A stretch of 64,000 nucleotides of DNA from Scleroderma bovista (GCA_037178675.1 JAYMGJ010000172.1:124001-188000), one strand, 5' to 3'. Positions 33,420-45,060 are shown, numbered from the stretch's first letter. The notes: generated by a model from the letters alone, not told the origin. Numbers and translations are program-made.

Positions 33420-34965
33420 AATCATAGGTGGGACGAGTACAGTTAAGTGTATAGAAAAACTCCTTGTTCCAGTACTTGTTCAGCCAGAATTCCTCCGATA
33501 ATGCAATGGAATTCGTTGACAACAAACACTTGTTTGCGGTCTTTCCGAATCATGGGACCAAGTTAACTGGAGCTCGGAGGTGACTGAGGGGAATGACATC
33601 GCCAAGATATTCACCACTTGCTCGTTTTGCTCTACGCAGGATATGCATTGAAGTGACCGGGTCACATTCACTCCCATGTTGAGGTACAATATCGAGTCAT
33701 CTAACGTATGCCAAGAATCTGTCGTGCCAGTGAGGTCTTTGACCATGAGGTGGCACAGGATGGAAGATTAGTTGTATTTCACCAATGCAATGGCCTGCCG
33801 AGGTGGTGTTAGATCAACGTCCCGGTGAAGTCGTGAATATGGAATTACCTTCAAGCCCTGATGTGGGCCACTCCTTGCTCAGATCAGTATTGAATAGGAC
33901 TGGGTCATAACACCCATAGCGCCAGGTTGTAGAAGGTGGTGCAGCAATGACAGTGTGTGTGGGGTCGAGATCTCCCCCTGGGTGAAATGGTCTCTGCTGC
34001 AGGCAAACAGCGTGCCACACAGTGAGGTGGGAGAACGGGAGATTGCAAGTATTGGTAGAATGACGTTGCCCTGCAACCTGGTGTGACAACCTTTGCGCTT
34101 CCCGCTGGAGGTAGTCACCAATTGCACTGTGGAGATCAGGGATATTATGCTCGGTAGCGATAGTGTCGATGGGAGCGCGATTGATCTTCGGGTCCTTGAT
34201 TATGTTAATCACAGTGTTGCAAACAACAGACGTACGGAGAGGAATTGGGACTGATCCGCAAGGGGCAACCAACAGTTCCTGAGCTTTTGCGAAGTAGTCA
34301 GCTGGAGAATGTTTGGGCTGCCCTAGTTTGGCAACTGATTGGAAGAGTTGTGTGTCATCATCTGCGTTGACAGGGGTGAAGTCCTCATCATCTTCATCTT
34401 GGTGATGGTCCCACACCTCTTGCAGGGATGTAGCGAGCTCGAACCTCGAGAATTTCTTGAGACGGTCTAACTGGCGACAGATTTGAGGGTCAATGTCGAC
34501 ATTATTGCTCCTGCAAGCAGGATTTTTGACTACAACAATATGGGCATGTTCTGTTACATCGGCCGTCCATTGAGCAGGGGCACCAGAGGTTTGGATGGAG
34601 GGAACGACACTTTGCAGGAGTTCAAGCTTTGGAATGTACCAGTTATCAATTGCGTTCTTCTTTCCCTTTCTCCCACCGGCTGTTATGATGGATGCTTTGT
34701 TGTCATGAAATGCTTGAAGGGATGCGATGAGCATGGCGCAATCGTTGTCGTTGAGCTCAGGAGCTTGTGCGAGATAACGGAAGTCCAAAAGGGAGCGCAT
34801 TGCGAGGATGACACGGGGAGGGGCAGCACCAGTGATTACAGCGATCAGGTACTGCTGTACATCTCACTGTGTTCTGCCAGTGACCTTGGTCAGGTGGGAA
34901 ATACCCTCACCAAAGTGTCTGTAGCCAGTGGACAATTGTTCCCTTATTCATCCATATACTGCCAC
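33420..34965 (-). pseudogene. Plavaka-type DNA transposase, C-terminal fragment
   Basis: From 34965 leftwards: RHFGEGISHLTKVTG, a TGA, QQYLIAVITGAAPPRVILAM, then an open block (34800-33814) with RSLLDFRYLAQAPEL, GKKNAIDNWYIPKLELLQS, EHAHIVVVKNPACRSNN and QICRQLDRLKKFSRFELAT. A later piece near 33660-33430 reads DPVTSMHILRRAKRASGEY, APVNLVP, a TGA, FGKTANKC and FWLNKYWNKEFFYTL. The order is that of the tail of Plavaka transposases (CMC/CACTA-related). The catalytic N-terminal part is not present, so it is a dead fragment. The family name rests on remembered conserved motifs. Confidence 0.75.
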
Positions 34966-35660
34966 TTGGATGTATTTCATTATATACTTCTACCTGTGAT
35001 GGTAACCCTGGGATTAGACCGAAGCAAGGACCAATTCCTCTGATGCACCTTTCAATCAGATGAGTGGCAAGTGTTTGACGGCAGCAGTTGGAGGTCTGGG
35101 TAGCGCTTGCAGTCGGGAACTAGTAGTTTATCGTTTACCCCTTGCACCAAGGCGTTGAGTAACCAAGAAATATTTTATTCGTCTGGCTGCAGGGTCAAAA
35201 AATGTCAAGGTCATGTGGAGGTTTGGAAGTCCGAGTGTGGCAACAGGCCATCTTAGATAATTTAGCATATCAGGTAATCCGTAGGGAACCAAAACTAGAA
35301 CAGCGCCGCCGCAGACAGCAAACACCTTGTCTAACACATAAGGCCCACTGTACAGTTACATCGTCATCTACCGATTACCAACCATTTCACTCTCCACAAA
35401 TTAATAAGGCCTATTCTTTCTCCCCAAGAACCTTGGCCTGGCAAGCATATTCCTCCATGAGAGTGTCAGATTTGTATTTAGGTGAATTAGTGCAGACTTA
35501 TGAAGCATCCTCAATTACAGTGATCTGAGGAGTCAACAAAGCACACTCGGTATTGCAAACCATTCCTCCTAATATCCAACAAACATCCATACATCCGAAA
35601 CACACAAAAATGTCTTTAGAGGAAACAGACACACGAGGGAGTCTTTTTATATCCACCCAC
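34966..35660. other. No supported gene
   Basis: Short open frames only, with no conserved motif I recognise. It may include decayed Plavaka 5' sequence on the left side. Confidence 0.4.
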
Positions 35661-35665
35661 ATGCC

Positions 35666-36427
35666 TCATCCATCAGCCAGCATACGTGGCGATGTTTTGC
35701 ATGAGATGTTGTACTGATGCACTTCAGCACACTGGTTAATATAGCAAAAACCCCGTTCCGCGTATTTCCTTAGAGCATTAAAAGTGTTACGACCACAGCG
35801 ACCCACATATAAGGGTCCTGGATTAACCATTGAGAGGCCACGGAACGTGAGAGCCAGGTAAGCACAGAAAATGTGATCAGGCAAGATGAAATTCATAACT
35901 GCAGTGCTGTGGAAGTGAAAAATAGGTGGTAGACCCATGCTTTTTTGGGAGACCACAACATCAAGCCTTTGGATGCTGTTGGAGAGATTTAGTATGGTGT
36001 TGATTTTGGAATGGGAGTAAGGCGAGTTGTCAATAATGCCTTGGTGGACAAGTTGATACCCTTCATTGTTGAGCAAGGTCACTAAGTGATGCACATGGCA
36101 GCGAGGCACGTAGATGTCAAGATCCGTAGGCAACCAAGGGGTAGATTTGGCTAGGAGGAAATGAAGAGTGGTGGATCCAGAAATGACAGCATCACAAGAG
36201 CGCAATATCTCAAATAAAATATTGCTCTTTGCAAAGAATGGTATAGTGATTTCTTTTAGGCATTTTTCTAGGTAAAGATGCACAACAGTAGCGTTGCATG
36301 CACTGGAAGCTGCAAAGGAGGCAATGTCGCGAAGGTTGCTGTATGCGAATAATTCATCGACGAGATGACTGTTGTCCACGAACACAATAGCAGGTGAGAC
36401 GATACCATCCACAGGAATGTGGGGCAT
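35666..36427 (-). CDS. Nucleotidyltransferase-fold-like protein (GS..DLD)
   Basis: ATG 36427 gives about 253 residues in a single exon. The motif pair GSTTLHFLL and TDLDIYVP, 20 or so residues apart, resembles the GS-x-DxD core of polymerase-beta-type nucleotidyltransferases. Similar single-exon genes are common in agaricomycetes. The protein also has FIPDH-like and CGRNTFNAL segments that I cannot place. It starts only about 30 bases from the Helitron helicase fragment on the other strand, so the two could be divergent or part of one captured unit. Activity cannot be claimed. Confidence 0.5.
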   Translation of the reverse strand: MPHIPVDGIVSPAIVFVDNSHLVDELFAYSNLRDIASFAASSACNATVVHLYLEKCLKEITIPFFAKSNILFEILRSCDAVISGSTTLHFLLAKSTPWLPTDLDIYVPRCHVHHLVTLLNNEGYQLVHQGIIDNSPYSHSKINTILNLSNSIQRLDVVVSQKSMGLPPIFHFHSTAVMNFILPDHIFCAYLALTFRGLSMVNPGPLYVGRCGRNTFNALRKYAERGFCYINQCAEVHQYNISCKTSPRMLADG

Positions 36428-36459
36428 GTTCAGCAAAACTGAAAACAGGATGAGGAAGA

Positions 36460-37098
36460 AACTGTCGCAAATGGGCTGGACTGGCTGACGAAGTGGACAT
36501 TGCGATTGGCATGGAAGTAATGGTGACATTCAACATTTCCACAGACCTTGATGTTGCCAATGGAGCACGCGGACATATAGTGGATATTATTCTCGATGCT
36601 CGAGAGGAGATGAGCACTGTACCCTCACTCACGAAGGTGCTGCAATACCCACCTCTTTACATTCTTGTGCGAATGATATGCACCAAAGCCAACCCGCTGC
36701 CAGGATTAGAGACGGGAGTACTTCCGATTACGCCCCTGATGAGGACATTCAGCGTTGTGACATCTAGTGGCAACAAAGTTACAGTCACCAGGCAACAACT
36801 TCCAGTCACGCCTGCATACGTGTTCACCAACTATTGTTCCCCAGCCCAAACAATAGAGCATTGCATAATCGATCTCGGCACTCCTCCGACTGGCAAACTG
36901 ACTCCTTTCAACGCATACATCGCATTATCACGCAGTCGCGGAAGAAACACCGTGCACCTACTGCGTGATTTCGATGAACATTTATTTACCCATCACCCCA
37001 GCGAACACTTACGGATTGAGGACGAACGGCTTGATGTACTCGATAAAAGATCAAAAGAGAAATGGCAGGAAGCCATTACACAACAGGCATTAACATAG
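36460..37098 (+). pseudogene. Helitron/PIF1-like helicase, C-terminal fragment
   Basis: Reads IGMEVMVTFNISTDLDVANG, ARGHIVDIILDAREE, VTRQQLPVTPAYVFTNY, QTIEHCIIDLGTPPTG and FNAYIALSRSRGRNTVHLL to a stop at 37096-37098. This is the end of the PIF1-type helicase found in fungal Helitron RepHel proteins and free PIF1 copies. The Walker motifs and Rep domain are missing to the left, where unrelated sequence begins. I could not define a Helitron 3' hairpin or CTRR end downstream. Confidence 0.75.
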
Positions 37099-37600
37099 TG
37101 GTCGTAGTAAGAATGGATGTACAGCTAACCAATCGTGATTGAATCGGAGATGGCACGAATACCAACGGACAGTGAAATTCATGACATCGCGGACGTTCAA
37201 AATATGTTGACACATTTCGGGTGGGAGTGACCTTGTTAGACAAGGTGATATTTTAGATGAATGCCATGCCATCATACATATGCATATTTAGTATGCGCAA
37301 AAATCTTGTCAATGCAGGGTCATTCAATCATGAGCGTGGAGGCGATAAGTGGCAACAGGCTTGCTAGGTTGGCGGGATAATGAACTGCTGAAAGGGCACT
37401 CAATCTCTAGTAGGTGTCGCAGTAACCATTCCTCTTTCACCGCGTTGTGACGCGCACTCACCGCACTGCCCACTAATAAGATGCCGTATTGCCATTCTTA
37501 GTGTTAGGAAAACTCCTTTGGATTGGTGTTGCCTACCATTTAGTTCAGATACAGTGCAATCGCCGCTGAACCGGATTAAATTCCTTGAAAGTCCGAACTC
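37099..37600. other. No supported gene
   Basis: AT-balanced sequence with only short frames. It separates the helicase fragment from duplicated unit 1. Confidence 0.4.
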
Positions 37601-39666
37601 GGTTTGAAAGTGCCACAGTGGTTCGATAGGGTTCAGTAGCACATATGGTGTTTGTTCGAAGTATAATGTCGACAGGACTCTACAATGATATCTCATGTCC
37701 GCCTCAAAGCACTGAAATCCCTTTTCTGAATTCGTTTGCCATGGCCTGTAACTTCAGCTACTGCCGTAACTCTTGCTTTTCATGATGCAAAATAAAGTAG
37801 CAAATTGAACACCATGAGATTTGAAGCTTGAAGTCGTGACCATCTTCCGAATGAGTTGCTTCATATTGTCTGAAGCATGGTATTCGACTATGAATGCATG
37901 ATTTCCGCACTGTGAGATGTGCGGAGAGCGTCGGACCGTTTTAGTTCTGCTATTCTCCTTGGGTATCGGTGTCGCCGAGTCCAAACGACTTGCAGAAACA
38001 GAACGTGAACTGCTTCCCCATACGACTAGAACAAACTTCGAATTCCCGGGCGCAAAGAAATACAACGCTCACGACGCTCAGCACTTCAAGTCGTTATGTA
38101 TACATCCATACCTTTCTGATTCCTGAAAGGATAATTGTCGATCGGTGCTCCAACGTTCAACGTTAACGAAAATTTCAAGTTTCAATAGGATCAAAGGCTC
38201 CATGGAGGTGGCTGTTCCTTTTTGACTACGAAATGCACCCCTTGGAAAATATTTCGTATGCTCAGCGAATTTCAAACAAACCAAACGGGCAGCACCAGTC
38301 ACTGTCGATCTCCTTCCAAATATCTATCGTTGAAGCTGAAGCCTGCGCAGATAGGTAGGACAATTCATGTAGGGAAAAATAACGCTCCAATCAAATTCAA
38401 CACTCACGTTCATTCTGGTGCAGGCTCCTCTATTGAGACCCAGGCTTGAACGGAACAATATTCATCTTAACACGCGCAAAGCGTGTGCACGCTTTGAGTG
38501 GAAAGGCCCATGTAACCCTCGCTAACAATGACTGTCAGCACTCAAGGAGTAGTCGACAGTCTCGTAATATCCTTCAGAGGGGAGCGCCAGTGATTAGGGT
38601 CGTTCAGACCTCTATTTCGCCTGTCGATTCAACCCCAAGAGGTAATCAATGACCCTGCAGTGCTTTCAAGCATAGCAACCGTCCTAACCTAACGGTTGAA
38701 CGTCGTTTTAACTCGGGTAGGAAACAGGATCACGATCAGGCCACTCGTGCCCATCCTATAGTTGCGATTGAAGCGGATAGTCGATCAATAATCATCAAGG
38801 GCGCTCAGTCGGGATCCTCGAACTGTGAAGCAATTCCCCTCGTTCAAATATCCATCCATTAACAGGTAGGAATACTCGTACTCACGATTTACAACGCAGC
38901 ATCATCAACTAGTAAAGCCTGTTCCATCCAGCTCATATCACTCCTTCCATGCGGTGATCTGGGATAGTCAATGAGGCCGAAGGTGGCGGTCGCTCCTCTG
39001 CAACGCATAGCTCCACCAATCGCCTTTGTGAATGGTTTTTTGGATTTGTTGTGGCACCCGAATTACGAGAAGGGGGCATGGGTGATTGGCGCTGATTCCA
39101 GAAGATTGCACAGATACTTCCGTTTGTCCCATCTGGTAGTTCCTCTAACTTCCCGGGGTGGCCGATGACGCACAAAGAGGTACATAATGGAGAGTGATGC
39201 AGACAGTGTTTTCCAGGCTTAGGTGTGTCACTCTCAAGTTAGGCGGGCCCCCACGATCATTTACACTGACCGGTCCACTTCTGTGATGACCAACGGGGAT
39301 ACCCAATAGTACTGGAGCATAAGCAAGCTTTTGGGTGAACCACGGAAGTGCCTAGTTTGTGCGACACATGTTACTCCAAAAGCCCTCAAAAAAATGCAAC
39401 TGTTGCACAGTCGTCCGCGAACCCAGCTAACAGGTGCCTTTACTAGCACACATTTTATGATGACATCCCACATCATCTTCCGTTCTTGGAGAGAGGTCTG
39501 TCTCATACCCCCCCAAATTGGCACCCCTCCTGCACATTACCTCATTGGCAGCCCTCCCCTCCATACCGCTGCCTCCCGCCCTCCTTCAATCTCGCTTTTG
39601 GAGGTCGTTGGCCATCGATGAATAGTATATAAATGCCAATCCTGTACAAGGAATGGTTCAGTGGAA

Positions 39667-40277
39667 ATGTCTTCACAGGAGATAGGCCACTACGAGGGTC
39701 AACTGACCAGGTGCGTTGTCCTTACCTGTGTGCCATCGTCGCCAATCTTTATAGTACAAGCGCAAGCTCCTCATCGGACAATGTCTTCGGATATGGAAAT
39801 GTTTTCGAAGAAGCTCTCAGGGCTGGCCACTATGAGGGTCAACGAACCAGGTGCGTTGTCCTTACTTGTGCGCCATCGCCGCCAACCAGTCTTCATAGCA
39901 CAAGCGCAAGCTCCTCGCTGGCTAATGTCTTCGGAAATGTAAATGTTTCCGAAGAAGCTCTCAAGTGGGCCGTACGTCGTCTTACCTGTTACTTCACCAA
40001 CAAGTGCTGATCAAGTATCGTATCCCTTGAATGACAAAAGATGGCTATCTTCCCCAGAACGTATTGTCTGTGGTGGGGAACGGATACACTACTACCCTGT
40101 TGTAGCCTTATCAGTCATGATGAGGTGCCTGACCACTTTAAGACGGTCCATGGAATAAAAAACAAAGGACGGAAGGAGAAAATCCTTTGTCGGTGGGACA
40201 ACTGTGGAGAGATGATCGGCCGCCACAACTTTGTGCGGCACATTCGAGAAATCCACCTTGGTTCCAAGAGATCATGA
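39667..40277 (+). CDS. Small two-finger C2H2-type zinc-finger protein, copy 1
   Basis: The last exon (about 40041-40277) encodes a first finger CLWWGTDTLLPC..HFKTVH and a second CRWDNCGEMIGRHNFVRHIREIHLG, ending with TGA. The upstream exon begins at ATG 39667 and is followed by a donor GTGCGTTG. A 140-bp stretch containing this donor is tandemly duplicated, so the splicing of this copy is unclear. The paired CxW..C and HxxxxH spacing is shared by all three copies. It is a likely DNA-binding protein of unknown target. Confidence 0.6.
39685..39964 (+). repeat. 140-bp tandem duplication in zinc-finger copy 1
   Basis: CCACTACGAGGGTCAAC at 39688 recurs as CCACTATGAGGGTCAAC at 39828. The copy includes the donor ACCAGGTGCGTTGTCC and downstream sequence. 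It is not duplicated in copies 2 and 3. Confidence 0.85.
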
Positions 40278-40310
40278 ATTCGGGTTCTTCGAAAAGTTTG
40301 ACATTCACCT

Positions 40311-40350
40311 TTCTTCTTCTTCTTCTTCTTCTTCTTCTTCTTCTTCTTCT
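40311..40350 (+). repeat. (TTC)n microsatellite, about 13 units
   Basis: A pure run of TTC/CTT directly downstream of the zinc-finger stop codon. Confidence 0.95.
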
Positions 40351-40779
40351 GAATTTCATGCCAGAGATCATAAAAAATTTAGGATGGAAAGTACCCAAAA
40401 TGTATTATTTTAGACAGTATGGGGGGTTTTTTTTTGAAATGTTTCAATTTGTTCTAGGAAAGCCACCTTTTTTTTAGAGTGCTGCCACCTGCCCCATACT
40501 TGAATGCACAGAGTTCCAAATCCAGAGGATCCAACTTATGTTGACAGCAAGTCCTAGTGTTTGGCAGGGGTATACCCAAGAGGCCCACCCGTACCCGTAC
40601 CCGCAAATACCCGTTGCCCTTGTACCCGTATCATGCACGGGTACAGCACCAACCCTTCGTGGGTTTACCCCAGGGTATGAAATATATACAAGTCATTTGT
40701 TCCAACTGAAACCATGTATCATTACTTCAAATATGCTATGTAAATACATAATAGATCTATGTGAAAGTGATGGATAGTG

Positions 40780-41070
40780 GTGGACGAGCTGCGTGCATGT
40801 CGCCGTTGCCATCGTCATGCATGGTGTGGTGGAGTGGTGGCCGCAATCACGGCACTTATCGCCACCGACGACGTTCGTGCGTGCGGTAGTGGTGGTGGAT
40901 GCGAGAGGGAGGTGATGGAGAGGTGAAGTGGTGCTGGTTACAGCGCTCATTGCCGTCGCCATCGCCGTTTTCATTGTCGTGCATACGGGCGGTGGTGGTC
41001 GACGTGAGAGGGAGGTGGTGGAGTGTGCCAGTCACGGCACTTATCGCCGTCGTCGTTGCTGTTGTCGTGC
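40780..41070 (+). repeat. Imperfect GT/CG-rich tandem repeats
   Basis: Repeating blocks with CACGGCACTTATCGCC, TCGCCGTTGCC and GAGAGGGAGGTG at spacings of roughly 115-130 bp. No coding support. 40588-40640 also holds several TACCCG units. Confidence 0.6.
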
Positions 41071-41074
41071 GTGC

Positions 41075-41400
41075 GTATGGTAGTTGTGGCCAATGTGATT
41101 CTTGTGCTTGCGCTTGAACTCCTGGACGAAGTAGTTGTAGGGTGGTTGTCAAGGTCCTCACCAGCCAAGTGAATGTCATGTGAGGACGCGCTCACCAGAG
41201 ACCTTTGTGCCGAGACCGCATGCAATAAGCTTAGCAACAGCGGTAGACTTGTTGATAATATGAAGGACGTTCAAACCAGTAATAACACCCGCATCCTTGG
41301 TAGCCTGTCATCGCGAGTCGTTGAAATATGCGAGGACAGTGACAACAGCTTTTGTAACGGTGGTTCCTCAGCGATCTCCTTCATTTTGGTCTTGTTTGGA
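41075..41400 (-). pseudogene. Hsp70 fragment (pseudogene)
   Basis: Read leftwards in shifting frames: [38 protein letters not shown], then HLAGEDLDN and FVQEFKRKHK. These are consecutive Hsp70 ATPase-domain motifs. The segment between the VSGERVL and HLAGEDLDN parts, which normally holds the DLGGGTFD motif, is deleted. Several frameshifts and a stop show it is dead. It follows directly on the penta-EF-hand relic, giving a chimeric pseudogene. Confidence 0.8.
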
Positions 41401-41449
41401 GAAGTTTGTCGCAGTGAATTCTGGAGAAATGAAAACTTACCTCTGGAAA

Positions 41450-42535
41450 GCTTTGGTGAGCGTCTTGACCGTGATGCATGCGCGGATGAACTAGTCAAAG
41501 GTGATTCCGGGCGGCGGGCGTAGGACCATAGGCTGTCGCGGTCTCTGAAGCTAATAATAACATCCCCACAAATACCATCTTCCCACTACCCGGATCCTCG
41601 TCCTCGAATGCCATTTCACGTGACTTGTCGGCGAGAGAAATTTGTAAGCAAAAACACGCCGATGTTGGTTATCTGGTGGGACATTACATTTGGGCTGGAG
41701 GATGGAGTGGGCGAGAGACGATAGCCAAAGGTCCGCAAAGCTTCCGCCAGCTCTCGACCTTCGATGGTCTCTGAATGGTCTTTATCGAAGTGTTTGAAAA
41801 CACCTTGCCACTCTGCTATGAACTTCCATAGCCCAGCAAACTCTGTTTTGCAGTATGACGATCGTGAAGTTCAAAATGGTTACCCGGACAAATCATTGAA
41901 TCCAATTGTCCCATTGCGATCGACATCCTGGTCATCGATGTGACTAAACGAACCCAAAATACCTATTGATATGAAACTCACAAACATGTCATCAGCATCT
42001 TGACGGTGTCCAAATCGAATCCTATGAATTGCTGGATCAGCCGATCAGAGCCCCATGGGCAGACATGAACCAACTCACTGGACCGGTTTCTGGTCAACCA
42101 GCACCGCGATTAGCGCACAAAACAGCCAACGTTTTTAGATCGCACCATAGACCAACGCATTCTGTAACTTAGTCAAACTCAGAGCTCCTGAACGATGATT
42201 TCAACGATTCGTATCGACGGCATTGAATACTTGCCATAAATGCGGATCAGCTCCGGCTGGTGGGGCGACCATATACAGCACTCTCTGCTGGTGGTAATGG
42301 CTCGAGCCGGGCGGGGCATAAGAACTTGTATTGGAAGGGACACGGCGGATGGGAACGAGATCTCTTCATCTAATTAACTGATGTCATACAGCACGACTTA
42401 CCGCAGCACTGAACCTAGACGTAGCTTCTGGCCTACCGCCTTGTTGATGACCTTGGAGAGGAAGTGCTGGATCAGCCTGCGCTTACAGCGTCGTCGAACC
42501 TGCGGCTGCTGCAGTTGGCCGTGACTGTCTTCCAT
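41450..42535 (-). pseudogene. Penta-EF-hand (PEF/ALG-2-like) protein, decayed
   Basis: From about 42535 leftwards, pieces in several frames match the fungal penta-EF-hand proteins: PPAGADPHLWQVFNAVDTN, FDLDTVKMLMTCF, the calcium loop DQDVDRNGTIGFNDF, FAGLWKFIAEWQGVFKHFDK, the second loop DKDHSETIEGRELAEALRT and GITFD stop FIRACITVKTLTKAFQ. The last EF-hand is missing because Hsp70 sequence follows. Introns remain, so it is not a processed copy. Stops and frameshifts make it non-functional. Confidence 0.75.
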
Positions 42536-42679
42536 GTGCGTTGCTTCATTTCCTGGGTCATAAGTCTCATTCAACCATGACGATGAATTAGACGAAAAAT
42601 CTTGGTCAATGCGAAGAGCATCTTATATAAGCGCGTCGGATTAGCTCGGATTAGGGACTATTAGGGACCGCCTGTCGGT

Positions 42680-45060
42680 GTCCTAGTCATCCTTGAAAAT
42701 TTTACGGTCACTGCCTCTGGCCTGTAGAAATTGTATATAAAGTACGACCAGGAAACTTCTCCGTGTACCAAACAAATGCAACGCCCACGACGTTCAGCAC
42801 TTCAAATGGTTATGTATACATCCACACTTGACTCTGAAGCTTAGAGAACCATATGTCGATCGATGCTCGAACGTTCAACGTCAACAAGAAATTCCAAGTT
42901 TCAAAAGATCAAAGACTCCATGGAAGTGGCCGTTTCTTTTCGACTACGAACCCTTCGCGTCGGTCCGGGGAATGTGTTTCGTACGCCCAGCGAATTTCAA
43001 ACAAACAGCACGAACCCAAGACCGTCGTCAGCGATCTTACCGTGTACATCGTCATTGGTAACCATTGTCGTTTTGTTCTAAATATCAATCGTTGAAGCTG
43101 AAACCTGCGCAGGTAGGGAGGACAATTCATCATGGTAAGGATAGCGCTCCAATCGAATTCGATGCTCACGTTCATTCTAGTGCAGGCTCTTCTATCGAGA
43201 CCTGGGGCTTGAATGGAATAATATTCATCTCGACGCCCATAAAGCGGGTGCAGTTTTGAGTGGCAAGGCACATGTAGCCCTCGCCTGCAACGACTGTCAG
43301 CACTCAAGGAGTGATTGACACTACTGACAGTCTCGTAATGCCCTTCAGATGGGAGCGCCGGTGATTGCCAGTCCTTGGGGACAATCGATGGACCTGCGGT
43401 GTCTTCAAGAATAGTAACCGTTCTAACCCGATGGTTGCACGTCATTTTCATTCGGGAAGGGAGCAGGACAGCGATCAAGTCGCTCGTGCCCACAGATCAG
43501 TTGCGATTGAAGAAGATAGTCGATCAATCATTGTGGGTGCTCGGCTGGGATCCACAAACTGTGAAGCAATCTCCATTGTTCAAATATCCATCCACTAACA
43601 GGTAAGAATGCTTGTACTCACGATTCCACAAGGTAGCACCGTTGGCCAATAGAGCGGGTTCCACCAAACAAAATCAGCCCAAATCAGAGCACGTTCCTTT
43701 CATGCGGTGATCTGGGATAATCGATGGGGCTGAAGGTGGTGAGGCCCCCCTCTGCAATGCATACCTCCACCAATCGCCCTTGTGAACGGCTGGTCGGGGG
43801 CTGTTGGATACACAAGTTATGGGGTGGTTGGCGCTGATTCCACGAAAACTGCACAAAGACTTGGTTGATCGTTCCTCTGACTTCCGGGGTGTCCTTTGGT
43901 GTCCTTTTAAACGGTTTCATTCGGCTGGCCGGTGATGTACCAAGAGATGCGTATGGGCAAGCGGAAGGCAATGCAGAGTTTTTCTCTGATTCTCAAGTTA
44001 AGCAAGCCCTCACGGTCATTTTATAGATCCCCCTGAGACCCTGCATAAACAAGCGCCAGACGCCGGATTTATGTATTCAAGCCCTCCATGTACCCTCAAG
44101 GTTTATTGCACAAATGCATCGGATACATCGACATCGGACCCAGAGATGCCGAGTGAGCACAACCAAAAGCCTCTGGATAAATGTCACAGTTGCCCAGTTG
44201 TCCGCCAAACCAGCTAACAGGTGCTCTCCAGAGATTACTAACACGTTTTGCGAGGTTCTGATATATCCAGTTGGGTCTTTCCCGAATATGCGTAGTTCGC
44301 TTCTTTATCCGGCGAGATGTATGCGCCATGCCCTCCCATGAGACCTCCCACGATGGCTCGATGGATGCGCTCATGTATCAAGCTGTCCACTTGCTTCTTC
44401 GCTCAGTTGTGTGACAGAGACTCTTCCATGCAGCAGAATCTCTACTCCGTTGCACATAATGGTGCAACAAATGTGCAATTAACGCAGGAGACACAGCAGA
44501 CGTACCACGACTGGTCAGCTGCACAGAGTGGTGCGACGGAGGGGTCTCACTTGCATCAGCCACCCCAGTACAACTCTGTGCCAATTCCACCGAGTGGTAC
44601 GACGGGGGAGGTGCCCCACTACAACGGGCAAACGACCAGGTGGGTTGACTTCATTCGGCTTCATCGCCGCCAACTGATCTACGCAGCCCGTCTTCGCTGG
44701 CCAATGCCCCTGGAAATGTCCCGAGCGCTGTGCGTTGTCCTACCTCGTGCTTGACCATTAGGCATTGATGGAACATTGTCTTCTTGAATAACAGTATTTA
44801 ACCCATCCCATCACGGTATGTCAGTGGCAGGGCGCAAATGGAATGCTGTGCAACACTCCCATCACCCACGCCGGTGTGCCCCACCATTTTAAGAGGGTGC
44901 ACGAAATCAAGGACATGAAAAGAAATACCAAAATAAAATGTAGATGGCTCAACTGCCAAAGCACAGTTGTGCGTCATAATTTCGTGCGACACCTCCGTGA
45001 AGCACACCTTGGCAATAAGCGGCGTAAAGCCGCGAAGAATTGAAGAACCAGATCTTAATG
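42680..45060 (+). repeat. Segmental duplication unit 2
   Basis: Left edge near 42680 (CCTTGAAAATTTTACGGTCACTGCC), matching unit 3 at about 48923. It continues through the CACGACGTTCAGCACTTCAA and GACTCCATGGAAGTGG landmarks to zinc-finger copy 2. The first kilobase of unit 1/3 is missing here. Confidence 0.75.
44428..45043 (+). CDS. Small two-finger C2H2-type zinc-finger protein, copy 2
   Basis: ATG 44428 opens MQQNLYSVAHNGATNVQL, a Gln/Tyr/Pro-rich stretch ending with HYNGQTTRWVDF at a donor site. The last exon (about 44806-45043) gives YLTHPITVCQWQGAN..C..HFKRVH and CRWLNCQSTVVRHNFVRHLREAHLG, then a basic tail and TGA. It is the copy with the cleanest final exon. The first exon lacks the fourfold repeat seen in copy 3. 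The middle splice is not resolved. Confidence 0.6.

Larger units (their letters stand above)
37620..40280 (+). repeat. Segmental duplication unit 1 (zinc-finger gene at its end)
   Basis: Aligns by eye with 48540-51480 and in part with 42680-45060. Shared landmarks are GTGTTTGTTCGAAGTA (37639 and 48560), GCTTTTCATGATGCAAA, GGGTATCGGTGTCGCCGAGT-like sequence, and AGACTCCATGGAGGTGG-like sequence. Most of the unit before the zinc-finger gene has no open frame I trust and many small indels. Confidence 0.75.

Noticed and set aside
38933..39175. Conserved minus-strand frame in duplicated units 1-3
   Set aside because: Similar frames recur at 43.7 and 49.9 kb, but with indels that shift frames and no domain. 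The similarity is explained by DNA duplication.
40588..40640. Telomere-like TACCCG repeat
   Set aside because: Only a few degenerate units that do not match TTAGGG. It lies in an internal, duplicated region.
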